The notes under the pieces were generated by a model. The model saw nothing but the letters and a program-made list of their open reading frames with translations, did no database searches and was not told the DNA's origin. The translations under genes were made by a program, and so were the position numbers. 64,000 nt of DNA from Halomontanus rarus (GTDB lineage Archaea > Halobacteriota > Halobacteria > Halobacteriales > Natrialbaceae), in NCBI RefSeq assembly GCF_029338335.1, contig NZ_CP119799.1, one strand, 5' to 3'. Positions 25,723 through 34,603 of the stretch are shown here, piece after piece. Numbering within the stretch: position 1 is the first letter of the stretch; every line of letters begins with the position of its first letter.

Positions 25723-26787
25723 TTACTCGCCGAACTCCTCCAGGGCGTCGTCGGAGATCGTCACGCCGTGGCCCGGTCTGTCGGGCGCGATCAGGTGTCC
25801 GTCCTCGACCCGGACCGACTCCTCCGTGAGCCGGTCCCAGGGGCGTTTCCAGTACTCAACGTAGGAAACCTCCGGGAGCGCGGCGGCGAGGTGGACGCCG
25901 ATCTCGCAGTGGGTGTCACCGACGTGGATCGGGACACCGTAGACGGTCGCGAGCGCGGCCTCTTCAAGTGCGGTCGAAAAGATCCCGTTTCGGACGTTCA
26001 ACATGTCCAGGGCGTGGTTCTCCAGCAAGCGTCGCTTCCCTTCGCGGTTCACGTATTCGCCGGTGTTCACGTGCGAGAACGGAACGTTATCCACGACCCG
26101 TCGGTACCCCGCGACGTCCTCGCGGAGGACGGGATCCTCGAGGACGTCGATCTCGAACCCCGCATCCCGGTAGGCGTGAGCGCGCCGGATAGTCTCCTTC
26201 GGATCCCACGCTTCGTTCGCGTCCACTAGGAGGGTACACTCCTCACCGAGGACGTCTCGAACGAGCGCGAGACGGTCGAGGTCTTCGGCGACGGTCGGAT
26301 ACCCGACTTTTACCTTCGCGGCGTCGATCCCGAGAGACGCGAATTCCTCGTAGACCGCCCGGGTCTCCCGATCGTCGTGGGAGAACGCTAGACCGCTCCC
26401 GTACGTCGGAACCGCGGGGTCGCGACCGCCGAGGAGTTCGTACAGTGGCATATCGAGGTACTTGCCACACAGATCCCAGAGGGCGAAGTCGACCGCCCGG
26501 TTGAACGGGTCAGAACCGTGTTCACCTCCTCGGGGGCGGCGCAGTCGGTTGCAGAGGTGGAACGGTGAACGTCCAACGAGGTCCGCTCCGATCTCCTCGA
26601 ATCGCTGTTCGAGCAGTTCCTGGCGGAGGTCACTTGGCGTGCCCCCGATTCCGATCCCAGTTTCGCCGACGTCCGTTTCGAGTTCGAGGTACGCGACCCC
26701 GGCGGTATCGAACTCGTACTGGGAGTCGCTGATCGACGGCTCGCACGGGACGGTGAGCTCCCGGATCTCGTAGCCAGTTATCTCCAT
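25723..26787 (-). CDS. Mandelate racemase/muconate lactonizing enzyme (enolase superfamily) protein, paralogue 2
   Basis: This 354-aa protein is clearly related along its whole length to the one at 21151-22215. It has Lys158 and Lys160 (KVKVG), metal ligands Asp189, Glu217 and Glu244, and the same PRGGEHGSDPFNRAVDFALWDL cap segment (shown in part). The active-site end differs (GDTHCEIGVHLAAALPEV here versus GNTPGEFGVHAAAALPEV in paralogue 1), so the substrates may differ. Probable role: sugar-acid dehydratase or epimerase. Confidence 0.9.
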   Translation of the reverse strand: MEITGYEIRELTVPCEPSISDSQYEFDTAGVAYLELETDVGETGIGIGGTPSDLRQELLEQRFEEIGADLVGRSPFHLCNRLRRPRGGEHGSDPFNRAVDFALWDLCGKYLDMPLYELLGGRDPAVPTYGSGLAFSHDDRETRAVYEEFASLGIDAAKVKVGYPTVAEDLDRLALVRDVLGEECTLLVDANEAWDPKETIRRAHAYRDAGFEIDVLEDPVLREDVAGYRRVVDNVPFSHVNTGEYVNREGKRRLLENHALDMLNVRNGIFSTALEEAALATVYGVPIHVGDTHCEIGVHLAAALPEVSYVEYWKRPWDRLTEESVRVEDGHLIAPDRPGHGVTISDDALEEFGE

Positions 26788-27746
26788 AGCCGGTAGTTGG
26801 TACGTACCTCCATTACTGTACCGCCGCGAGGTCTCAAGTCGAATTCCTCAGAGGAGTCGAAATGCGAGTCGTGTCCGGCGGACCCACTCTCTCGATCCTG
26901 CGGCGGACGTAACGAATTGCGTGCCATCTGCTATCAATCACCAGTTACCAATGGTTAGTATTACAAACATACGTCTGTAAATATATTGCTAACAAGTGCC
27001 ATATCACGTCACTGTTCAGCGGTTTACTCGACGTCGTTCCCCTAATCGGGTTTCCGTGAGCGAGCGAGCCGATAAATGTCTGCCGGAAATCAATTCTGTG
27101 CCGAGTGGATGTCCAGTTATCTCCATCGACAGGTCAGTGACCGGGAGGTCTGATTGCGAACCGGTACCGCACGTGGCTACTCGAACTCTTACTCGAAGTG
27201 GCGGTTATATCCTCGCTTCCATCCCTGACACGAGGGACCTGACCAGTCGGATGGCCGAATTACAGGAACTACTGGTGGGCGGGGTGGAAGAAGTGATCGG
27301 CCCGGACAACCGCGTACTCGTCTCCCAGGGCCTCGACGCCTGTGACCTAGTCACCAACGTCGCATCCCAAGTTGTTAACCTGATCGACCTCGTCCATGAT
27401 CTCGCCGTAAAATGAGAGAAGGACGTTCTCGATCGCATTCAGACGAAACCCACCCGTCTCGATTTGGCTGCGAAAGGTGATATAGCTCCCGACGGATCGC
27501 TCCTCGTTCTCCTCGAGCAACCTGATCGCAGTGACGACGTGCTCGTATCATTTGGATCCCATCCGACCGTTCGCACTTTAGGATCACGTAGCCGCGGGGC
27601 ACGTTGAGCGTGACGGGGTTCGCCCGTTACTACATAGGCGTCGTTTCGAGTCGGTTCGTTATCTGTTGAGCGAATGTGACGGCGCAAAACCAAAATTTAT
27701 TATGATTATTGTAGAACTACTATGTGTGAGTCAGAGAGACGTTACT
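26788..27746. other. Long gene-poor region with decayed coding DNA
   Basis: The right half has a protein-like minus-strand stretch (about 27345-27540) reading GSYITFRSQIETGGFRLN and AIENVLLSFYGEIMDEVDQV, without a usable start and ending at an in-frame stop; I cannot name its family. Frames on the + strand here are likely shadows. A copy of the 22-bp palindrome lies at 26960-26981. Confidence 0.35.
26960..26981. repeat. 22-bp palindrome ATTACA-N10-TGTAAA, copy 2
   Basis: ATTACA at 26960-26965 and TGTAAA at 26976-26981 flank a 10-nt spacer AACATACGTC. One arm base differs from the consensus. It lies 173 nt upstream of the minus-strand enolase-superfamily gene. Confidence 0.5.
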
Positions 27747-28595
27747 GTGACGGACGACCAGATCGAACAGTTTCACGAACAGGGCTATCTCGTCATCGAG
27801 AACGCTTTCGACGACGAGGAGGTCACGCGGATGCAGCAAGAAGCCGATTACATCCTCGAACTCATAATCAACTCCTCGCTCGCGAACGACCGCAAGAGCG
27901 GCCGACTAGATCTCGTCGAAGAGGAAGACGGTAGCCAACAGATCAGGAAAATCCAGCCAATCAACGACCTCTCGCGGTACCTTTCAGAGGTCTCCGACGA
28001 TGATCGACTGCTCAACCCCATGCGCAGGATCATGAACGATGAGCCGATCCTCATGGAGGAGAAACTCAACTACAAGGAGCCACTGCCCGAGCCAATCGAG
28101 TCTCTCGAAGGGGACCGCCCAACGAGTGGATTCCCGGTCCACAACGACTGGGCGTATTACCGGGTCAACGGGTATCCACAGAACATCGTCTCATCAGCGA
28201 TTGCGATCGATGATTGCACTCCCGAGAACGGCCCACTGGAGATTTGGCCCGGCAGCCACGAAGAGCACATCGAACACCAGAACGGCCCCGACGGGTACGA
28301 GGTCCCGCCCGATGACATCGACTACGATGCTAGCGAGAAGATACTGGCTCCCGCAGGTTCAGTTATGTTCTTTCATTCGCTGTTGGTCCACAGCTCCAGC
28401 GACAACGAGTCCGACGAGCCGCGGAGATTGATGATCTACAGTCACTATCCCGAGGATGAAGGCGAAAAGACGGGCATCTCGTTAGACGAGCGGAACGGCC
28501 CCGTTCGACTCTCCGAGTCACCCTGGGAAGAGGAGTACCACCGACTCAAAGAACGCGGCGACTTCGAAGACCAGGTCACCGCGCCATCGTTTTGA
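27747..28595 (+). CDS. Phytanoyl-CoA dioxygenase (PhyH) family protein 1
   Basis: A protein of 282 aa from the GTG at 27747 (read as MTDDQIEQFHEQGYLVIENAF). PhyH features include the N-terminal FHEQGYLVIENAFDDEEV, the Fe-binding H-x-D (FPVHNDWAYY), PENGPLEIWPGSHEEH, and the distal His region FFHSLLVHSSSDNESDEPRRLM. These are non-haem Fe(II)/2-oxoglutarate oxygenases with diverse substrates. The start is uncertain: in-frame starts further upstream (27666, 27702) would add a non-conserved N-terminus. It is one of three PhyH proteins in this window. Confidence 0.85.
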   Translation: MTDDQIEQFHEQGYLVIENAFDDEEVTRMQQEADYILELIINSSLANDRKSGRLDLVEEEDGSQQIRKIQPINDLSRYLSEVSDDDRLLNPMRRIMNDEPILMEEKLNYKEPLPEPIESLEGDRPTSGFPVHNDWAYYRVNGYPQNIVSSAIAIDDCTPENGPLEIWPGSHEEHIEHQNGPDGYEVPPDDIDYDASEKILAPAGSVMFFHSLLVHSSSDNESDEPRRLMIYSHYPEDEGEKTGISLDERNGPVRLSESPWEEEYHRLKERGDFEDQVTAPSF

Positions 28596-29176
28596 GATGG
28601 CGACTCACTGAAGCACCCCGAAATTGTCTGCGATTGGTGGTAATCAATTCACCGCAACCACCCATTTTGCAGTTGCTCACGTACAATACAGGAGTCTTCG
28701 ACAATTTCGAGCCAGCAACATTACTATGGTATGTCACGGCTCCTTGCGCCGGAGAAACGAATTTCCGTAGTTACGTTAAAGTCACAGCGCCAGACGCTGG
28801 CGAACTGAAGGGGGAAGAGGTGAACACGGAATCAAATGGTAGTCAGGACACTTGACGACCGGTTCCTACCGATAATCATCGACCGAGAAAGCCGGTGGAG
28901 AGAGTGGCGACGCTATCGCTGTCGGCTGAGCTCCGCCGACAGCGACAGGTCTCCGAACTCTCTGAGCGAATCAGCTCCTAACTGCTACAGATCAGGATAG
29001 AACGACTCAGATCACGTTAGCTCCCGACGCTTTGTGAGGTACTGAGGATAGTACAATTCTCGAGAAAAGAGGCCCGCCTCGAACGCCTACAAATAACTGA
29101 TCGACACGATATCGATAGTACTGCGAGTATATTGACGAGAGGATGGCCTTCTTCCGTAACTGGTGGTCCCTATTCG
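28596..29176. other. Non-coding stretch with strong hairpins
   Basis: I see no convincing gene. A 6-bp stem with a 3-nt loop (CGCCAG-ACG-CTGGCG) lies at 28788-28802, and a longer perfect hairpin lies at 28916-28945. Confidence 0.4.
28916..28945. other. Perfect 11-bp hairpin
   Basis: TCGCTGTCGGC at 28916-28926 pairs exactly with GCCGACAGCGA at 28935-28945 over an 8-nt loop. There is no U-run after it, so a classical intrinsic terminator is unlikely. It could be a structured RNA or a protein-binding palindrome about 320 nt downstream of the PhyH gene. Confidence 0.55.
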
Positions 29177-29389
29177 CTACTCGGATTCCAGTTTTCGAGC
29201 GAGTATAGTCATTTGATCAGCTCTCCACGAATCGTATATTGGACAGATGGCGTTTGGATTAGCAATGAAGTAGCTGACAAGAGAATCGTTCATCTCGTGG
29301 CAACACGATCCCGTAACTGACTTGAAATGCGGGCACTCGGCGTAACACTTCACGTTTGATGCCTCATCAGAGGGTGAACTCGTTCCCAT
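29177..29389 (-). CDS. Small Cys-rich protein (70 aa), possible metal-binding
   Basis: An ATG at 29389 (or GTG at 29398) opens a frame with cysteines spaced as in small zinc proteins: KCYAECPHF, GSCCHE and later ICPIYDSWRADQ. A TATA-like run (TATATAATAG on the minus strand, 29414-29425) lies about 30 nt upstream. It stands alone in a gap of 1.7 kb. I do not know the family; the evidence is the residue pattern and the promoter spacing. Confidence 0.45.
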   Translation of the reverse strand: MGTSSPSDEASNVKCYAECPHFKSVTGSCCHEMNDSLVSYFIANPNAICPIYDSWRADQMTILARKLESE

Positions 29390-29398
29390 CCTTGTCAC

Positions 29399-29995
29399 AG
29401 GATAGCACTACAGTCTATTATATAGTACTGGCGGTTAGAATCCAACAAATACTTAGTAACGAAAACGAGAGAATTGCGGTACCTGGAAATCCAAACTGGG
29501 AAGAATTAATCTCCCGCTATTTCAAACGTTTCTTGAGCGAATAGAAGATTGCACAAGTGTCGAGATCGACAATCGATTAAACGAATGCTATTCAGGAGAG
29601 ACGACAGCTATGGTCCGATGGAATCAATTGCTATCCTTGGGACACCGAATATGGGGCTTGCAAATTCGCCTCTCATTTACCTGGACGATTTTTTATTGCT
29701 CCCTCTCATACTAGCGATCGAAACACACAGACCTCTTGGCGTGGTAATAGCAAACAATTTGGATCGCGGACAGCAGCGAACGGTCGTCTCGTAAACGCTG
29801 TCATCCGGCATCCTTACAGGTTGCATTCCAGATGGCACTTGAACCTATTGTAAATCGCGACATAACAGATGGCTTAGGGTCGAGACTCGCGCGAACAAGG
29901 GTGCGGCCTTTCGACGCCGGAAATCGCTCCGCGGCGACGTGGAAGGGGGCGATCCAACCCGAATGTTGATGGTCGCCCGCTATCGTGGGTAACGT
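29399..29995. other. AT-richer intergenic stretch
   Basis: Apart from the promoter of the Cys-rich gene, only short frames occur. One + strand frame (29549-29794) contains a hydrophobic stretch but no recognisable family, and I do not call it a gene. Confidence 0.3.
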
Positions 29996-30232
29996 ATGCC
30001 ATACAGCTCCCCGAAGGAGGCGTTCTGGGATATCCTCTGTAGCGCAGCGCCACTCCTGAAGCTAGTGTTCGTCATGAACAGCATCCTGGTCGGGCTGTTG
30101 CTCGTTTCGGTGCCCTTTCTCACCGCAGGCTCCGAGTCGTTCTACGTCGCCATTTTTGGCGCGAGTTTCATCGCCCTCACGTTCCTCTGTTCCGGGCTCG
30201 TCCTCTTCGTGTGCAAGCAGCGAGTGAACTGA
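29996..30232 (+). CDS. Small membrane protein with two helices (78 aa)
   Basis: The frame from the ATG at 29996 has two hydrophobic segments: FVMNSILVGLLLVSVPFL (about residues 24-41) and FYVAIFGASFIALTFLCSGL (about residues 48-67), followed by a short basic tail CKQRVN. This looks like a small integral membrane protein. It ends 58 nt before the heparinase-like gene, and may be co-located by function or chance. No family recognised. Confidence 0.6.
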   Translation: MPYSSPKEAFWDILCSAAPLLKLVFVMNSILVGLLLVSVPFLTAGSESFYVAIFGASFIALTFLCSGLVLFVCKQRVN

Positions 30233-30290
30233 GCGATCGATTGCGATCACCGGCCTCTTTATACCGGTCGACTGCGAGACGCTCTAGTAA

Positions 30291-32348
30291 ATGTATCCGC
30301 TGCCGACTGATCCGAAAGACGTCCTCAGATCGCGCGCCAGTCCGGATGCCGAGTGGGCGAGCGTACTCGAGACGGAATCGGATCCTGACCAAGCCGCTGT
30401 CGCGTACGTTGAATCGCTCCGAGAAGGCGGCCCTCGGTCGTCCCTCGAACACGACGTTCCCCGTCTGTACCAGCGGTGGTACGACCGCCACATCGGTTTT
30501 CAGGACGGGTACGACTTCGATCCGGACGACGTCGCCGCGGGCCGATACGCCGGCGCCTACGGCATCGTTCACGAGTTCGAGGACGGCGTCGACTGGGACG
30601 CGAATCCGACGCGAAACACCGACGAGTACGCCTACACCGTCGAGTGGCAAGAGGGGCTTAACCGCCACTTCCAATGGGTCCCTCTCGCAGATGCCTACGC
30701 GGAGACCGGCGATCCCACCTATGCGGAGGCGTGGGAACGGGAGCTCAGAGGCTGGATTCGCGATTGTCCCCGCCCCAACGATTCGGGGAACACCGTCGAA
30801 CGAGCGAGCAAGTGGCGGACGATCACGACCGGGATTCGGGCGAGCTGGACGTGGCCCTACGCATTCGATACCTTCCGCCAAAGCGAGCACGTCAGCGACG
30901 AGGCGCTCTGGCTGTTCGTCTGTGCGATGCGCGAACACGGGATACACCTCCTCGAGCACCCCACCGGGTGGAACTTCAAAACGATGGAGGCCAACGGCCT
31001 GGCCCATGCCGGTAGCATGTTCCCCGAACTCCGCGGGGCGCGCGCGTTCCTCTCGACGGCCGTCGACCGCGCGATCGCCGAGTTCGAGCGCCAGTTCTAC
31101 CCCGATGGATTCCAAGCCGAACTCGCGCCATCGTATGCGGCCGTCTGCGTTACGAACCTCTACTCCGTCCTGCGGAACGCGGAGTTCCATATCGAGCGAT
31201 TCGGCTCGCCGCCGGGTGGCGTCGGTTACGCCGCCGCCGGGGCCGAGACGATCGAGATTCCGGACCGGACATGGGACCGACTCCAAACGGTCGCCGAGGC
31301 GTACGGCCGGATCGCCACCCCAGAGGGGCGCCCACCGGCCCTGCACGATTCGTGGACGTTCCCCGTTGGGGCTATGATCGCGGAATGCACCGGTGACGAC
31401 GAACCGGTCTGGAAAGGCGAGCGCTCGGAGCTGCTCCCCTGGGGTGGGTACGCCGTCTTCCGGAACTCGGACCGGTACGCGCTGTTCGACGCGGGGCCCC
31501 ACGGCACGGCCCACCAGCACGACGACGCGCTACAGATGCTCGCCCACGCCGAAGGAGAGTGGTTCTGCATCGATCCCGGACAACCGAAGTACGACGACTC
31601 GGCGGTCAGCTCCCACGTCCAGTCCTCGGCGGGCCACAACGTCGTTCTGGCCGACGGCGCCCACCACCGCTCGGCCGAGGTCGTCAGACGTACCGAGGAG
31701 CCGTTCCCGATCGCCTTCGAGAACGCGAACGAATTGACGGTGGCGGTCGCGAAGCGACGGTTCGAGACCCTGACCGAGCCGTCAGTGGCCTTCGACCACG
31801 AGCGGCTGGTACTCCAAGGAATCGGCCGCGGCTGGCTCGTCGTAGACCGCCTCGAACCGGTCGACGACCGTCCTGTCGAGTGGGAGTGGCTGTGGCACAC
31901 GCCCGTCGACGATCTCGCTCCCGACGACGAGGGCGCGCTGGCGGCGTACGAGGGCGGGCCGTCCATGCGGATCGACGTGGCCGGTTCGATGCCGTTGGAG
32001 ACGGACGCCATCACCGGGCGACTCGACCCGGAGATACGTGGGTGGCGCCCGCGGACGGATGAGCCCGAGACCGAGCCCGTGCCGACGCTCCGCGTGCGGT
32101 CTACGGGGACGGAGTCGGCTGTCCGCGCCGCAACACTGTTGGAGCCGACGCCGGGCGCTGACGAGTTCGACGCGCGACTCGGGGGCCTCTCCGTCGACGA
32201 CGACACCTGGTTCCTCTCGATCGAGACGGCCGAGGGCGCCGAGACCGTCGCGCTCGCAGAGGACGGCGGCGAACTCTCGATGCTCGAACGCCGACCGGTC
32301 GGAGCCGACCGGGCGCGGCGAATCGAGTTCGAAGGTCACTCGCGGTAA
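30291..32348 (+). CDS. Heparinase II/III-like polysaccharide lyase family protein
   Basis: This 685-aa protein has an N-terminal alpha/alpha toroid (about residues 70-370), with GNTVERASKWRTITTGIRAS, HPTGWNFKTMEANGLAH and FYPDGFQAELAPSYA. A C-terminal heparinase II/III beta-sandwich (about residues 380-620) follows, with FDAGPHGTAHQHDDALQM, SSAGHNVVL and DRLEPVDDRPVEWEWLWHT. This is the architecture of uronate lyases (PL12/PL15/PL17/PL21 groups). It suggests that uronic acids are among the substrates of the locus, although a non-lyase role is possible. TTTATA at about 30256-30261 lies about 30 nt before the ATG. No signal peptide is seen. Confidence 0.85.
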   Translation: MYPLPTDPKDVLRSRASPDAEWASVLETESDPDQAAVAYVESLREGGPRSSLEHDVPRLYQRWYDRHIGFQDGYDFDPDDVAAGRYAGAYGIVHEFEDGVDWDANPTRNTDEYAYTVEWQEGLNRHFQWVPLADAYAETGDPTYAEAWERELRGWIRDCPRPNDSGNTVERASKWRTITTGIRASWTWPYAFDTFRQSEHVSDEALWLFVCAMREHGIHLLEHPTGWNFKTMEANGLAHAGSMFPELRGARAFLSTAVDRAIAEFERQFYPDGFQAELAPSYAAVCVTNLYSVLRNAEFHIERFGSPPGGVGYAAAGAETIEIPDRTWDRLQTVAEAYGRIATPEGRPPALHDSWTFPVGAMIAECTGDDEPVWKGERSELLPWGGYAVFRNSDRYALFDAGPHGTAHQHDDALQMLAHAEGEWFCIDPGQPKYDDSAVSSHVQSSAGHNVVLADGAHHRSAEVVRRTEEPFPIAFENANELTVAVAKRRFETLTEPSVAFDHERLVLQGIGRGWLVVDRLEPVDDRPVEWEWLWHTPVDDLAPDDEGALAAYEGGPSMRIDVAGSMPLETDAITGRLDPEIRGWRPRTDEPETEPVPTLRVRSTGTESAVRAATLLEPTPGADEFDARLGGLSVDDDTWFLSIETAEGAETVALAEDGGELSMLERRPVGADRARRIEFEGHSR

Positions 32349-32393
32349 GAAGAGACGCCGGAACTGGCCGAGCGGTACGGATCCCGATCGCCG

Positions 32394-33512
32394 TCACTCG
32401 TCGTCGAGGGACTCGCTCTGCCAGTACTCGTGGTTCTCCAAAGCGCGATAGCAAGCGACCTGATGTTCCTCGTGCTCGGTGTCGAACTGGTCGGGAGTCT
32501 CGTGCCGGCACACCTCCCGGGCCTTCGTACATCGGGTGTGGAACGCGCATCCCGAGGGCGGATCGACGGGGTCTGGGATGTCGATCTGGCGCACGGGCGG
32601 GTCGACTGCCTTGTCTAGGTCGGGGATGAGATCCGCCGTCGCCCACATCAATACCTTCGTATACGGGTGCTGGGGGTTATTGACGATCTCCTCGGCGGGA
32701 CCGATCTCGACGAGTTTACCGAGGTACATGATCCCGATGCGGCCGTCGGCGTGTTCGGCGATGTAGCGCGCGTTCGAGAGGTTGTGCGAGATGAAGACGA
32801 AGGAGGTGTTGAAGACGTCTTGGATCTCCAGCAGGAGGTCCATCATCTCGATCCGGAGCGAGACGTCGAGCGCCGAGACCGCCTCGTCGGCCAGGATGAC
32901 GTCCGGGTTCATCAGCAGCGCCCGGACGAGGGCGACGCGCTGTTTCTCCCCGCCCGAGAGCTGGTGGGGGTAGCGTCCCGCGTAGTCCTCCGGCGGGCTC
33001 ATCCCCACGCGCTCGAGCATTGCGTGGATGCGCGCGATGCGGTCGTGCCAGTTCAATTCGGGATTCCAGCGTTTCAGCGGCGCTGAAAGGGACTTAATGA
33101 CTTTCTTGTTCGGATTAAGCGAACTGGCGGGATCTTGATGGATGATCTGGAGCGCTCGGCGTATCTCCTCGTGAGGAATTTCGACGTCACCGTTCTTATC
33201 TTTGGCATCCCAGACGTCCTGTCCGCGGTAGCGGACGCTTCCACCGGTCGGCCGTTGCAGGCCGATGGCCGTCTTGCCGAGTGTCGTCTTTCCGCAGCCA
33301 GATTCGCCGACGAGCACGACGACGTCGTTCTTCTCGACGTCGAGGGAGACGCCGTCGACCGCCTTGACTGTTTCCGGCTCCGAGAACAGCGAAGATAGCG
33401 AACGCTGCTCCTTGTCGAAATGGACCTCAACGTCCTCGAGGGCCAGCACGGGTTGGGAGGACTCCTCTCGAGACGATGCATCGGTTGCGTAGGGTCGGGT
33501 ATCCGAACTCAT
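32394..33512 (-). CDS. Dpp/Opp-type ABC transporter ATP-binding protein (DppF-like)
   Basis: This 372-aa ATPase has Walker A GESGCGKTT, Q-loop IHQDPASS, signature LSGGEKQR, Walker B VILADEAVSALD and the oligopeptide-ABC C-terminal motif SGCAFHTRC. It is the last gene of a five-gene operon (binding protein, two permeases, two ATPases). Its ATG overlaps the stop of the preceding ATPase gene (ATGA), so translation is probably coupled. It closely resembles the second half of the fused ATPase at 1091-3301. Confidence 0.95.
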   Translation of the reverse strand: MSSDTRPYATDASSREESSQPVLALEDVEVHFDKEQRSLSSLFSEPETVKAVDGVSLDVEKNDVVVLVGESGCGKTTLGKTAIGLQRPTGGSVRYRGQDVWDAKDKNGDVEIPHEEIRRALQIIHQDPASSLNPNKKVIKSLSAPLKRWNPELNWHDRIARIHAMLERVGMSPPEDYAGRYPHQLSGGEKQRVALVRALLMNPDVILADEAVSALDVSLRIEMMDLLLEIQDVFNTSFVFISHNLSNARYIAEHADGRIGIMYLGKLVEIGPAEEIVNNPQHPYTKVLMWATADLIPDLDKAVDPPVRQIDIPDPVDPPSGCAFHTRCTKAREVCRHETPDQFDTEHEEHQVACYRALENHEYWQSESLDDE

Positions 33513-34603
33513 TGGTGTTCCTCCGCGTAAGCTTCGATCTCTGCTTGGAAGGGGAGGGCGTCAGCCGCCTCTTCCCAGTGATAACATGCCGTTTCGTGGT
33601 CCTCGCCGACGGACTCGAACGCCGGCGGTTCGATCAGACACTGATCGTCGGCGAGCGGGCACCGTGGGTGGTAGGAACACCCTTCCGGTACGGCCACCGG
33701 GTCGGGCGCTGAGCCCTCGATGGGGCGCATCTCCTCCAACGGTACGTCGAGGTTCGGTGTCGACTTCAACAGGGCGCGCGTGTACGGGTGCGTGGCCGCC
33801 GTGATCACGTCCATCGTTGGGCCAAGCTCGACGAACTCGAAGGCGTAGAGCACCGCGATGCGGTCGGCTAGCTCGGAGACCAGCGGCAGGTCGTGGGTAA
33901 TGAAGATCATTGTGAGGCCGTACTTCTCCTGGAGCTCGCCGAGGAGGCCGATGATCGACCGCTGCATCAGTAGGTCGAGCGCCGCCGTCGGTTCGTCCAT
34001 CACGAGCACCTCGGGTTCGAGCACGAGGCTCAACGCGATCAGGGCACGCTGTTTCATCCCGCCGGAGAGTTCGTGCGGGTACGAGTCGAGCACCCGGTCG
34101 GGGTCGAGGTACAGGTCCGAGAGGAGCTGGCGGGCCCGTTCGATCCCCGCTTCCTCGGGGGCGTCGTGGGCCTCCAGGGTCTCCTCGAAGTGGGTTCGAA
34201 TCGACAGCGTCGGGTTGAACGACCGCATGGCGCCCTGGAAGACCATCGCCACCTCCTCCCACCGATAGTTCATTAGCTCCCGACCGGACAGCGAGAGGAC
34301 ATTGTAGGGATCGTCCTCGGGCGGGTGATAGGTGACCTCTCCGGTCAGCTCCCCGGGCTCGGTGACCGCGTCGAGCAGTGCGGAGGCGAACATCGACTTA
34401 CCCGACCCCGACTCGCCGACCACGGCCAGGATCTCGTTCCGCCGGACGTCCATGTCGACGGCGTCGAGGACTCGAGAGACGCCCCGATCCATGTCGAACG
34501 TGACCGTCGCGTCCCGGACCTCGAGGACGATGTCGTCCTCGCTCGTCGCTGTCGTCGATTCGTGCGTGTCGCTCCGGTTTACGTGAGTTGATGGTGTGCT
34601 CAT
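33509..34603 (-). CDS. Dpp/Opp-type ABC transporter ATP-binding protein (DppD-like)
   Basis: This 364-aa ATPase has Walker A GESGSGKS, signature LSGGMKQR, Walker B VLVMDEPTAALD and the Cys motif SGCSYHPRCP-like (EGCSYHPRCPLADDQC). Both ends overlap neighbouring genes by 4 nt (ATGA), so the operon is tightly coupled. The first half of the fused ATPase at 1091-3301 is its close paralogue (compare VTFDMDRGVSRVLD here with VTFDMSRGVSRVLD there). Confidence 0.95.
   Translation of the reverse strand: MSTPSTHVNRSDTHESTTATSEDDIVLEVRDATVTFDMDRGVSRVLDAVDMDVRRNEILAVVGESGSGKSMFASALLDAVTEPGELTGEVTYHPPEDDPYNVLSLSGRELMNYRWEEVAMVFQGAMRSFNPTLSIRTHFEETLEAHDAPEEAGIERARQLLSDLYLDPDRVLDSYPHELSGGMKQRALIALSLVLEPEVLVMDEPTAALDLLMQRSIIGLLGELQEKYGLTMIFITHDLPLVSELADRIAVLYAFEFVELGPTMDVITAATHPYTRALLKSTPNLDVPLEEMRPIEGSAPDPVAVPEGCSYHPRCPLADDQCLIEPPAFESVGEDHETACYHWEEAADALPFQAEIEAYAEEHQ

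Noticed and set aside
26996..27415. 139-aa + strand protein in the gap before PhyH 1
   Set aside because: Its second half is antisense to a more protein-like minus-strand stretch, and no family or promoter was seen.
28788..28802. Intrinsic terminator
   Set aside because: The stem is short and no T-run follows; archaeal termination usually relies on T-rich tracts.
28592..28855. Possible small gene after the PhyH gene
   Set aside because: It overlaps the PhyH stop, has no recognisable pattern and poor codon bias.
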